A stretch of DNA of 6,525 bases from Candidatus Omnitrophota bacterium (lineage in GTDB: Bacteria; Omnitrophota; Gorgyraeia; Gygaellales; Profunditerraquicolaceae): positions 1-6,525 of the forward strand of contig JAUYEC010000037.1 of the NCBI GenBank assembly GCA_030691585.1, given 5' to 3'. Below the pieces are notes generated by a model. That model saw nothing but the letters and a program-made list of their open reading frames with translations. It made no database searches and was not told the origin of the DNA. Shown in pieces: positions 1 through 5,112 of this stretch (position 1 is the first letter of the stretch; each line of letters opens with the position of its first letter). The translations under genes were made by a program, and so were the position numbers.

Positions 1-818
1 CTATAGACTATCCAGAGAAGCATGCGCTGGTTAAAACCCGGCAGAAACACCCAGTTTAAATTACGGGTCTTTAGCTTATCCAGGAAATGCAGGCGGTAAT
101 TCCTCTTCCACTTCTTGACCCAATCGTTTATGGTGGCGACATGATGGTGATAGACGAAAGGTTCGGAAAAATACGCCACTTTGTTGTCGCCCTTCTCCAC
201 CATAGATTGAAAGGCATCGTTATCGCCTAGATAACCATCATGCTCCCAGATGCGTTTGATCCTTTCGGCCCTGTAAACCAGGCCGTTTGCCCCCCAGACC
301 AGCGGCTTGCGCGGATCCACGCTCAAAATAAAATACCCCGAAGCCCCGGCCTTAACGCCGGCTTCCATCCTGTACCTGTCCAGGTTGTGATTCAGGAACC
401 AATTCAGCGGATCGCTCTGGATCAATTCAAAATATTTGTTCAAAGGAGGGTCGTCCTGGCCGGATACTAGTTTCCCCCAGACCGCAGAGATCGTTTCGTC
501 CTTATTGAAGGTATCGATGACCTTTTTAACCCAGTCGCTGCCGACCAATTCGTTATCAGCGGCAAAAGGCACCAAAAATTCGGTTGATGCCGACTGCATC
601 CCCAGCTTCAGGCCGTATTCGGCCAGGCGCAGAGGATTATTCAGGACCAGGCAATCATACCTGGCTGCGATATCCAGAGTGTTATCAGACGAACCGCCGT
701 CAGCGATAAAAACCTTTATCCTCTCCCGGGGATAATCCTGGCCGCGGATACTTTTTAAGGCGCGCTCCAGGTGCCGTCCGGCGTTATAGGTAGGGATAAT
801 AAAACTGATATCGCGCAT
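1..818 (-). CDS. Family 2 glycosyltransferase (GT-A fold), C-terminus cut by the window edge
   Basis: The reading frame starts at ATG 818-816 and stays open for 272 codons to the left edge, so the C-terminus is missing. The N-terminus MRDISFIIPTYNAG is the typical first beta strand of GT2 enzymes, which move a sugar from a nucleotide-sugar to an acceptor on the cytoplasmic face of the membrane. The nucleotide-binding motif DGGSSDNT is at residues 40-47. The expected DXD metal site falls at residues 86-90 but reads AADNE, so the first aspartate is replaced by alanine. WGANGLVYR (175-183), GDND (198-201) and YHHHVAT (223-229) match the acceptor-side and histidine-rich region of this family. The last residues (NLNWVFLPGFNQRMLLWIVY) are hydrophobic and may begin a membrane-associated segment. 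The ribosome site is weak (AGGT about 6 bases upstream). It follows the ATP-grasp gene after an 86-base gap holding a palindrome, which suggests one operon. The acceptor is unknown. The family call is secure; specificity is not. Confidence 0.9.
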   Translation of the reverse strand, partial: MRDISFIIPTYNAGRHLERALKSIRGQDYPRERIKVFIADGGSSDNTLDIAARYDCLVLNNPLRLAEYGLKLGMQSASTEFLVPFAADNELVGSDWVKKVIDTFNKDETISAVWGKLVSGQDDPPLNKYFELIQSDPLNWFLNHNLDRYRMEAGVKAGASGYFILSVDPRKPLVWGANGLVYRAERIKRIWEHDGYLGDNDAFQSMVEKGDNKVAYFSEPFVYHHHVATINDWVKKWKRNYRLHFLDKLKTRNLNWVFLPGFNQRMLLWIVY

Positions 819-857
819 ATTTAACCTGTTTGATATTCCTAAAAGCCATCGCGTTAT

Positions 858-888
858 TGTAGGGACAGGTTTCAAACCTGTCCCTACA
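858..888. repeat. 31-base perfect palindrome, dispersed repeat copy A
   Basis: TGTAGGGACAGGTTT (858-872), a central C (873) and the exact reverse complement (874-888) form a 15+1+15 dyad in the gap between the ATP-grasp and glycosyltransferase genes. It matches copy B at 1881-1911 except for two base pairs and the centre base. No T-run follows on either strand, so it is not a canonical intrinsic terminator. It may fold as an mRNA hairpin between the two cistrons. Confidence 0.9.
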
Positions 889-904
889 GCCGCAACAAAC
901 CGGC

Positions 905-1864
905 CTATCCTTCAATAAATATCTCTTCCCAATACCTAAGCATGAAAAGTTTATCTTTGAATTTCAATTCATTTTTGGCGACTTTAAGCCCGTACGCCGA
1001 CTTTATGAGTATCAGCGGCAGATTGACTCCGGCAGCCACAGTCAGCGGAAGGCCGGCGGCAAATTTCGGATTCACTTCAATAAGGTATATCTTCTCTTCG
1101 TTGACAATACATTGGATGTTGGCCGGGCCGTTTATCTTAAAGAGTGCCGCTACTTTTTTACCGTACTCTATAATCCGGCGGTCATTTACGGTTTCACCCT
1201 TGTAGGACATCCCGGCCTTGACACTCAAGCGCCGGCGCGGGACAGCCTGGAGAACGGAACCATCCGGTGATGCTACGATGTCTATGGTAAATTCCGGGCC
1301 GCCAATAAATCGCTGGATGATGCGGCCATTAAGATGTTCTTTAAAAAAATCCAGTTCATTTTTGTCTTTTATTACCGCGGTATCCAGGCTTCCTCTGCCG
1401 TCGTTTGGCTTTATGATCAAAGGATAATCCGCCGCCTTTATTCCGGCAATGTCCGTGGCGCTGAAGACTCTGGGAAAGAGAATATTATTTTGCGCGCAAA
1501 AATGATAGGCCCGGCGTTTATCCTTGGCCAGGCGTATTACTTTGGCATCATTTACTATTACCTTGATCCCCGCGGCATTGAACCTGTCAATAGCCGCGGA
1601 AAAAACAAACAGCTCCTCGTCAATGATCGGGATAAGGCACTGTACCTCATGCCTGCGGCAGGCTGCCAGCACTTTATCAATAAAACCGGGCGCGCCGGAG
1701 GCCGGAATGGCCGCAATATCATCAGCCAGATAATTTCCCGATGACAATGGATCCATATCCATGGCCGTGATGTGACAGATTATTTCATTCTGCTTTTTCA
1801 GGGCCTTGATCACCGCTACTGCCGGAGCAGAACCCGCACTTGTCACCGCGACATTTAGTCTCAT
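905..1864 (-). CDS. ATP-grasp ligase, carbamoyl-phosphate-synthase-like (CarB/PylC-type fold)
   Basis: A 319-residue protein with the ATP-grasp layout. A pre-ATP-grasp alpha/beta domain (residues 1 to about 110, starting MRLNVAVTSAGSAPAVAVIKAL) is followed by the ATP-binding domain. Visible motifs are LAKDKRRAYHF (112-122), the strand and glycine loop PLIIKPNDGRGSL (148-160), the adenine-contact stretch QRFIGGPEFTIDI (184-196) and the metal-binding IEVNPKFAAG (262-271), with E263 and N265. Most relatives have Arg where this has K267. Such enzymes activate a carboxylate as an acylphosphate and join it to an amine or similar group; the substrates cannot be read from sequence. Paralogs of this kind occur in polysaccharide and nucleotide-sugar clusters, which fits the neighbouring oxidoreductase and glycosyltransferase. 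The ATG at 1864 has AGAAGG 11 bases upstream, rather far, directly beside palindrome copy B. It is too short to be a carbamoyl-phosphate synthase large subunit. Cytoplasmic. Confidence 0.88.
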   Translation of the reverse strand: MRLNVAVTSAGSAPAVAVIKALKKQNEIICHITAMDMDPLSSGNYLADDIAAIPASGAPGFIDKVLAACRRHEVQCLIPIIDEELFVFSAAIDRFNAAGIKVIVNDAKVIRLAKDKRRAYHFCAQNNILFPRVFSATDIAGIKAADYPLIIKPNDGRGSLDTAVIKDKNELDFFKEHLNGRIIQRFIGGPEFTIDIVASPDGSVLQAVPRRRLSVKAGMSYKGETVNDRRIIEYGKKVAALFKINGPANIQCIVNEEKIYLIEVNPKFAAGLPLTVAAGVNLPLILIKSAYGLKVAKNELKFKDKLFMLRYWEEIFIEG

Positions 1865-1880
1865 AGATTGCTTTACCTTC

Positions 1881-1911
1881 TGTAGGGGCGGGTTTGAAAC
1901 CCGCCCCTACA
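1881..1911. repeat. 31-base perfect palindrome, dispersed repeat copy B
   Basis: TGTAGGGGCGGGTTT (1881-1895), a central G (1896) and its exact reverse complement (1897-1911) fill most of the 50-base gap between the oxidoreductase stop and the ATP-grasp start. Relative to copy A (858-888), two A-T pairs have become G-C pairs on both arms, so pairing is kept. There is no T-tract. Its left edge lies next to the ribosome site of the ATP-grasp gene, so a folded hairpin could affect that gene's translation. That effect is inference. Confidence 0.9.
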
Positions 1912-1914
1912 ATA

Positions 1915-2946
1915 TCACGCATTTATCTTGATCTTTATCCCGCCTGAACTTATCGACTTATCTATGCTCTCCAATATCCTCACTACATCCCTGCCCTGCG
2001 CGCCATCGCTCAACGGCCCCTTGCCGTTTTTTATGCAATCAACAAAATGCATACACTCCATCTTCAGCGGCTCTTCCAGTTCTACTTTAGGGGTTGCCAC
2101 ACTGCCGTCACGGACGATGAGTTGGAACTCACGGAAGCTTTTATAGGGTAAATCGTATTTCTTCTTCATCACTTTTTTGTCGTAAATTTTTATCGGCTCG
2201 CGGGTGTCAATGTCGTTATAGACCAGCATCTTTTTACTGCCCACGATGGTCATCTCCCTTATCTTTTTCGGGTCAAGCCAGCTGACATGGATATGCGCGG
2301 GTATTCCGCGCGCATATTTCAGGCTGATCAGTCCGACATCATTAAGATCATGCGCCAGGAAATTCCAGCCGACAGCCGCCGCCTCAAGCGGCAGATCATC
2401 CAACAAATAATTTATGATAGAAATATCATGCGGAGAAAGGTCCCAAATGACGTTGACATCCTGGCGCAGGGGCCCGAGGTTGGTGCGGCGGGAATGAATG
2501 TAATAGATCTTGCCGAGCGCTTTGCTGATCAAGATCTCTTTTACCTTACGCACCGCCGGATTATAGAGGAAAGTATGCCCCACCATCAGGAGTTTGCCCA
2601 TTCTAAGCGACAGGCTGACTAAATCTTGGGCTTGCGCGCTGTTTGCGCTTAGAGGCTTTTCTACCAATACATGCTTTCCCGCCTCAAGGGCGTCTTTGGC
2701 TATTGCGTAATGGGTTGAAACCGGCGTTACCACGACCACCGCGTCAACGGCCGGATCATTCAGCAAGCCGCGGTATGAACTTAATACCGCGACACCCGGC
2801 CAGGTACGCTTTATCAGGGCGCGCTTATTTTTATCCGCATCGCAGATGCCCGCGACCAAAACATCGTCTAAGCTGCCGAGCACGCGGGCGAAGTTCGGCC
2901 CCCACTGCCCGTATCCAATTATGCCGATATTTATTTTTCTCCGCAT
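1915..2946 (-). CDS. Gfo/Idh/MocA family NAD(P)-dependent oxidoreductase
   Basis: A 343-residue protein, the usual length for this family. It starts with the Rossmann NAD(P)-binding segment KINIGIIGYGQWGPN (glycine motif GYGQWG at about residues 11-16). The family signature VLVEKPLS, with the catalytic-region lysine, is at about 93-100. GHTFLYNPAVR (123-133) and WDLSPHDI (168-175), including the conserved Asp and His, belong to the C-terminal alpha/beta substrate domain. These enzymes oxidise or reduce a sugar hydroxyl or keto group, often on nucleotide-sugars. The subfamily with NLGPLRQDVN followed by WDLSPHDI is, from general knowledge, common in surface-polysaccharide loci. The exact sugar is unknown. 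An ATG at 2967 would add seven residues (MINEKVD). I chose 2946 because GAGAAGG sits five bases upstream, while 2967 has only a weak AGG. It lies just downstream of the XRE gene with no terminator between them and is followed by the ATP-grasp gene. Confidence 0.9.
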   Translation of the reverse strand: MRRKINIGIIGYGQWGPNFARVLGSLDDVLVAGICDADKNKRALIKRTWPGVAVLSSYRGLLNDPAVDAVVVVTPVSTHYAIAKDALEAGKHVLVEKPLSANSAQAQDLVSLSLRMGKLLMVGHTFLYNPAVRKVKEILISKALGKIYYIHSRRTNLGPLRQDVNVIWDLSPHDISIINYLLDDLPLEAAAVGWNFLAHDLNDVGLISLKYARGIPAHIHVSWLDPKKIREMTIVGSKKMLVYNDIDTREPIKIYDKKVMKKKYDLPYKSFREFQLIVRDGSVATPKVELEEPLKMECMHFVDCIKNGKGPLSDGAQGRDVVRILESIDKSISSGGIKIKINA

Positions 2947-2951
2947 ATCAA

Positions 2952-2958
2952 CCTTCTC
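2952..2958 (-). promoter_or_regulatory. Ribosome binding site that decides the oxidoreductase start
   Basis: On the minus strand GAGAAGG lies five bases before the ATG at 2946. It supports that start over the upstream in-frame ATG at 2967, whose nearest purine-rich match is only AGG. Confidence 0.6.
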
Positions 2959-2973
2959 ATTAATCATCTTCGC

Positions 2974-3486
2974 CTAATCTAATTTAATTTCTTTAATCCC
3001 AAGCACTTTGCACAAAACGGCAAGCGTACCAAGAGTGATATTCTTTCTTCCTTCCTCGATTTTTGAAATATCCGGTTGTTTCATCCCGGAACGCGCAGCT
3101 AGATCATTCTGGCTCATGTTTTTTTGCACGCGCGCGCCTCTTATCAACCTGCCGATATCCTTAAATAGCGCCGACGGGTCTGTTTTTTCCGTTTCCTGAT
3201 GATTACCGCTTTCACCCTTTATCTGGGCGTATATCGCCTCCCACCAGCTCCTTAATTCAGACCGGCGCTCTAATTTCAACCAATAGGATTTTATTTTCGG
3301 CCAGTTCTCTATAAAATGTTTCTTTGAAAACAATGAAAATAATTCTTTGGGCTTCTGGCAGCGTGAAAGCAGAGTAACTGAGTATGCGGGAAATCTCGGA
3401 TGATCCGGATCCACCAGCGCCTTTTGCGCCTCGATTAACGCCCTTTCATTAAACCCCCAGAAATATTTCGCAATACTACTCTTCAT
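2974..3486 (-). CDS. XRE-family HTH protein, likely antitoxin/autorepressor of the adjacent nucleotidyltransferase
   Basis: A 170-residue protein in two parts. The C-terminal part (about residues 109-166) is an XRE/Cro-type helix-turn-helix: IGRLIRGARVQKNMSQNDLA, then a second helix and recognition region with QPDISKIEEGRKNITLGTLAVLCKVLG. This is a DNA-binding fold. The N-terminal part (1-90) begins KYFWGFNERAL, is rich in Trp and charged residues, and resembles the small DUF6922-like domains found beside AbiEii-type nucleotidyltransferases; that match is from memory and tentative. A polar linker (GESGNHQETEKTDPS) joins them. Its ATG overlaps the TGA of the nucleotidyltransferase gene as ATGA, with AGGTGG upstream, so the two are translationally coupled. 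The order toxin first, antitoxin second reverses the classic AbiEi-AbiEii order. The likely role is to repress the symmetric AT-rich promoter upstream of the pair and to neutralise the nucleotidyltransferase; both roles are inferred. Confidence 0.85.
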   Translation of the reverse strand: MKSSIAKYFWGFNERALIEAQKALVDPDHPRFPAYSVTLLSRCQKPKELFSLFSKKHFIENWPKIKSYWLKLERRSELRSWWEAIYAQIKGESGNHQETEKTDPSALFKDIGRLIRGARVQKNMSQNDLAARSGMKQPDISKIEEGRKNITLGTLAVLCKVLGIKEIKLD

Positions 3487-4193
3487 CGCGCCACCTTTTT
3501 AATAAAGCTTCTAATTTCATTCTCCAGATAAACGATCATTTCCCTGGCGTTGAAGTCTGGATCGTAGATATCAAGGTCCAAGAGGCCAAGTTTTAGATCC
3601 TGCCGGGAGAACGAGCTCTCCCAATGCACCATTCCTATCTGCATAGAACCGTCCAGCCGCGCCAAAAAAGTATGCAGGTTACAAATCTTTTTTGATAAAA
3701 CATACAGATCAAATACATCCCGGGCCTCCCTGCGGCCCTGCATAAACTTCCTGCCTATTTCGTCCTCAAAAACCCGCGTGCCGCAGACCGCGGCTATCTT
3801 ATGCAGGTATATATCCTCCGCGCTATAAACCGGGACTCCTTTGAACTCGCGAATCTTGGGCTCCCGTATCACTACATCCTCAACAAAATCTATCTTGAGA
3901 GGCCTGGCGGAACCTTTCACCGGCATTGTATAAAACCTGACTTTGGCCCTGCCGCCCACAACGGATTCAGATTCCAATTTTAACCTGCATTTAGCCGTTT
4001 TTTCCAGATGGGCTTTTATCTTCTCAATCTCCGCGGCATCGTATTGTGGCGAGAAAAAATCAAGGTCCGCGGAAAACCTGTGCCGCAGGTAATAAAGCTC
4101 GAGCGCCGTGCCCCCGGCCAGCGCGAAACTCCCCACGCAAGAAGCAGTAATGGCTAAAACTTTTTCCTGGGCAATTCTAATCAACTTATCCAT
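3483..4193 (-). CDS. AbiEii/AbiGii-type nucleotidyltransferase (toxin-like)
   Basis: A 236-residue protein with the hallmarks of the AbiEii/AbiGii (DUF1814) nucleotidyltransferase family. These are LAGGTALELYYL (25-36, containing the GGTAL loop), RHRFSADLDFF (37-47, with metal-binding D43 and D45), KIDFVEDV (100-107, with third acidic residue D102), the lysine in DIYLHKIAAV (K132) and the C-terminal RDVFDLYVL (158-166). All expected catalytic residues are present, so it looks active. Characterised relatives (AbiEii, MenT) act as toxins by transferring nucleotides, in MenT to tRNA 3' ends, and can abort phage infection. Whether this one does so is inferred. It starts at ATG 4193 with AGGG six bases upstream, sits directly behind a strong promoter, and overlaps the XRE gene by four bases. 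Related proteins also occur without toxin activity, so a housekeeping or degenerate role is possible. Cytoplasmic. Confidence 0.9.
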   Translation of the reverse strand: MDKLIRIAQEKVLAITASCVGSFALAGGTALELYYLRHRFSADLDFFSPQYDAAEIEKIKAHLEKTAKCRLKLESESVVGGRAKVRFYTMPVKGSARPLKIDFVEDVVIREPKIREFKGVPVYSAEDIYLHKIAAVCGTRVFEDEIGRKFMQGRREARDVFDLYVLSKKICNLHTFLARLDGSMQIGMVHWESSFSRQDLKLGLLDLDIYDPDFNAREMIVYLENEIRSFIKKVAR

Positions 4194-4214
4194 ATCCTGC
4201 CCTGCCTGTAAAGT

Positions 4215-4257
4215 ATTATAGTTTATAATCTATATTCAATATAGAGTATAACCTATA
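4215..4257. promoter_or_regulatory. Triple AT-rich dyad, likely operator for the XRE protein
   Basis: Three inverted repeats lie side by side. ATTATA-GTT-TATAAT (4215-4229) is centred at 4222. TCTATATT-C-AATATAGA (4229-4245) is centred at 4237. TATA-ACC-TATA (4247-4257) is centred at 4252. Centres are 15 bases apart. TATA tetramers start at 4217, 4224, 4231, 4240, 4247 and 4254, making the block symmetric around 4237, next to the predicted transcription start and overlapping the -10. Binding there would block RNA polymerase, as in autorepressed toxin-antitoxin operons. Binding by the downstream XRE protein is inference. Confidence 0.6.
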
Positions 4258-4273
4258 TAAACAAACCTGTCAA
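4245..4273 (-). promoter_or_regulatory. Sigma70-type promoter of the nucleotidyltransferase-XRE pair
   Basis: On the minus strand TTGACA (4273-4268) and TATACT (4250-4245) are separated by exactly 17 bases, a consensus -35 and a near-consensus -10. The predicted start falls near 4238, about 44 bases before the nucleotidyltransferase ATG. The -35 lies only 20 bases past the stop of the peptidase gene, so the pair has its own promoter rather than depending on upstream read-through. Confidence 0.8.
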
Positions 4274-4292
4274 GCCATTATTGGCTATTACG

Positions 4293-5030
4293 CTACTTTC
4301 TTATCGTCCAAAAGTCTGCCGCGAGAGTTTCCAGATATTTAAAAGGTATCGTGAAATATCCGCCCTGGCCCCATTTGGCGCCCCAAGAGTTGCGTACCAG
4401 GAAGCGCTTGGGCTTCTGATTAAAACCCACTGCCAGGACCGCATGGCCCCCAAGGGCACGCTCTCCTTTTTTGGGCATATTGGCTATGCCCGTGCGCGCC
4501 ACAGCCGGAGTTTCAAAACTTTCATAGACCGTGAAACCAAAAACAAAAGGATAACCGTCGGTAAGACATGTGAGCATCTCGCTTAAACCGTTGATACGGT
4601 GATAGGATTCTATCCGGTGCTCTTTGGCTTCATTATAACAGGTAATCGGCGGTTTGCGTGTGAAACGTGCAATGACATACGGCCACAGGGTTTCAGCGCA
4701 GGCGCCGTCGTTCTTAAGCGTCTTTATGCCGTCGCGCAGGGACGCGCCCGAGTCATACTCTGTCGTATCGATCAGCGCGCGCTCGTTGTAATAAATGAAT
4801 AGCCGGCTGGTGTCGGTATAAGTGGCGTCAATACTGTTATCCAAAAACTCCAAGTTGCCTGCCAATGCCTGGGCCGTGCAGCTTCCAAGGCGGCCCTGAT
4901 CCTCAATCGCTGAACAAAACAAAGAAAGGTCCACCGTTGCCGGCAGGCGCACCTTCGGCTCAATCGCGCGGTAGAGAAAATCCCGCGCATCGGGAATATC
5001 GGGATGCCAACCGTATGTATGACGACGCAT
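4293..5030 (-). CDS. Papain-fold (C1 family) cysteine peptidase, compact bacterial type
   Basis: A 245-residue protein with the full papain-family active site. Oxyanion Gln45 and nucleophile Cys51 lie in EDQGRLGSCTAQA, the histidine H196 in GGHAVLAVGF, and Asn214 in RNSWGAKWGQGGYF, which also carries the characteristic WG.GGY sequence. The N-terminus MRRHTYGWHPDIPDARDFLY matches the GW.PD.PD.RD lead seen in bacterial and viral members. It hydrolyses peptide bonds or, in some relatives, acts as a transpeptidase; the substrate is unknown. There is no signal peptide and no room for a long inhibitory propeptide, so it appears cytoplasmic and active without cleavage. The start is firm because AGGAGGT lies seven bases upstream. 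It follows the membrane-protein gene after 82 bases carrying a repeat, and precedes the toxin-like pair, which has its own promoter. No functional link to either neighbour can be shown. Confidence 0.92.
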   Translation of the reverse strand: MRRHTYGWHPDIPDARDFLYRAIEPKVRLPATVDLSLFCSAIEDQGRLGSCTAQALAGNLEFLDNSIDATYTDTSRLFIYYNERALIDTTEYDSGASLRDGIKTLKNDGACAETLWPYVIARFTRKPPITCYNEAKEHRIESYHRINGLSEMLTCLTDGYPFVFGFTVYESFETPAVARTGIANMPKKGERALGGHAVLAVGFNQKPKRFLVRNSWGAKWGQGGYFTIPFKYLETLAADFWTIRK

Positions 5031-5037
5031 ATTTATT

Positions 5038-5044
5038 ACCTCCT
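5038..5044 (-). promoter_or_regulatory. Strong Shine-Dalgarno site of the C1 peptidase gene
   Basis: AGGAGGT on the minus strand, seven bases before ATG 5030-5028, is the best ribosome site in the window. It suggests the peptidase is translated more efficiently than its neighbours and fixes its start. Confidence 0.85.
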
Positions 5045-5048
5045 ATCC

Positions 5049-5105
5049 CGTCATTGCAAAAATGTATTCAGCCATTGCGAGGAGCGATCTTTGCGACGAA
5101 GCAAT
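5049..5105. repeat. ATTGC...GCAAT dispersed repeat, with a partial duplicate copy
   Basis: The gap between the membrane-protein stop and the peptidase ribosome site holds CGTCATTGCA (5049-5058) and then ATTGCGAGGAGCG (5074-5086) facing GCGACGAAGCAAT (5093-5105). The outer ATTGC/GCAAT arms pair exactly and the interior is imperfect. CATTGC occurs twice, 21 bases apart (5052 and 5073), as if the repeat head were duplicated or split. Closely similar sequences are, from memory, widespread as intergenic repeats in several bacterial genomes. It begins seven bases after the membrane-protein stop. Confidence 0.65.
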
Positions 5106-5112
5106 CTCTTTC

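Noticed and set aside
436..735. 99-codon plus-strand open frame
   Set aside because: It is antisense to the glycosyltransferase, which has conserved GT2 motifs across the same bases.
1334..1744. 136-codon open frame on the plus strand
   Set aside because: It lies wholly antisense to the ATP-grasp gene, whose motifs are clear on the other strand. The predicted peptide has no recognisable domain.
858..1911. The two similar palindromes considered as a CRISPR array or as intrinsic terminators
   Set aside because: Only two copies about 1 kb apart with a gene between them, so no spacer structure; neither is followed by a T-tract.
2287..2963. Two plus-strand open frames of about 110 codons each
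   Set aside because: Both are antisense to the well-supported Gfo/Idh oxidoreductase and read as low-complexity shadow sequence.
4273..4286. Small hairpin AGCCA-TTAT-TGGCT after the peptidase stop, considered as a terminator
   Set aside because: The stem has only five pairs and no adjacent T-run. It also touches the -35 of the next promoter, so terminator function is not supported.
4281..4586. 101-codon plus-strand open frame
   Set aside because: It is antisense to the C-terminal catalytic region of the papain-like peptidase and has no supporting domain.
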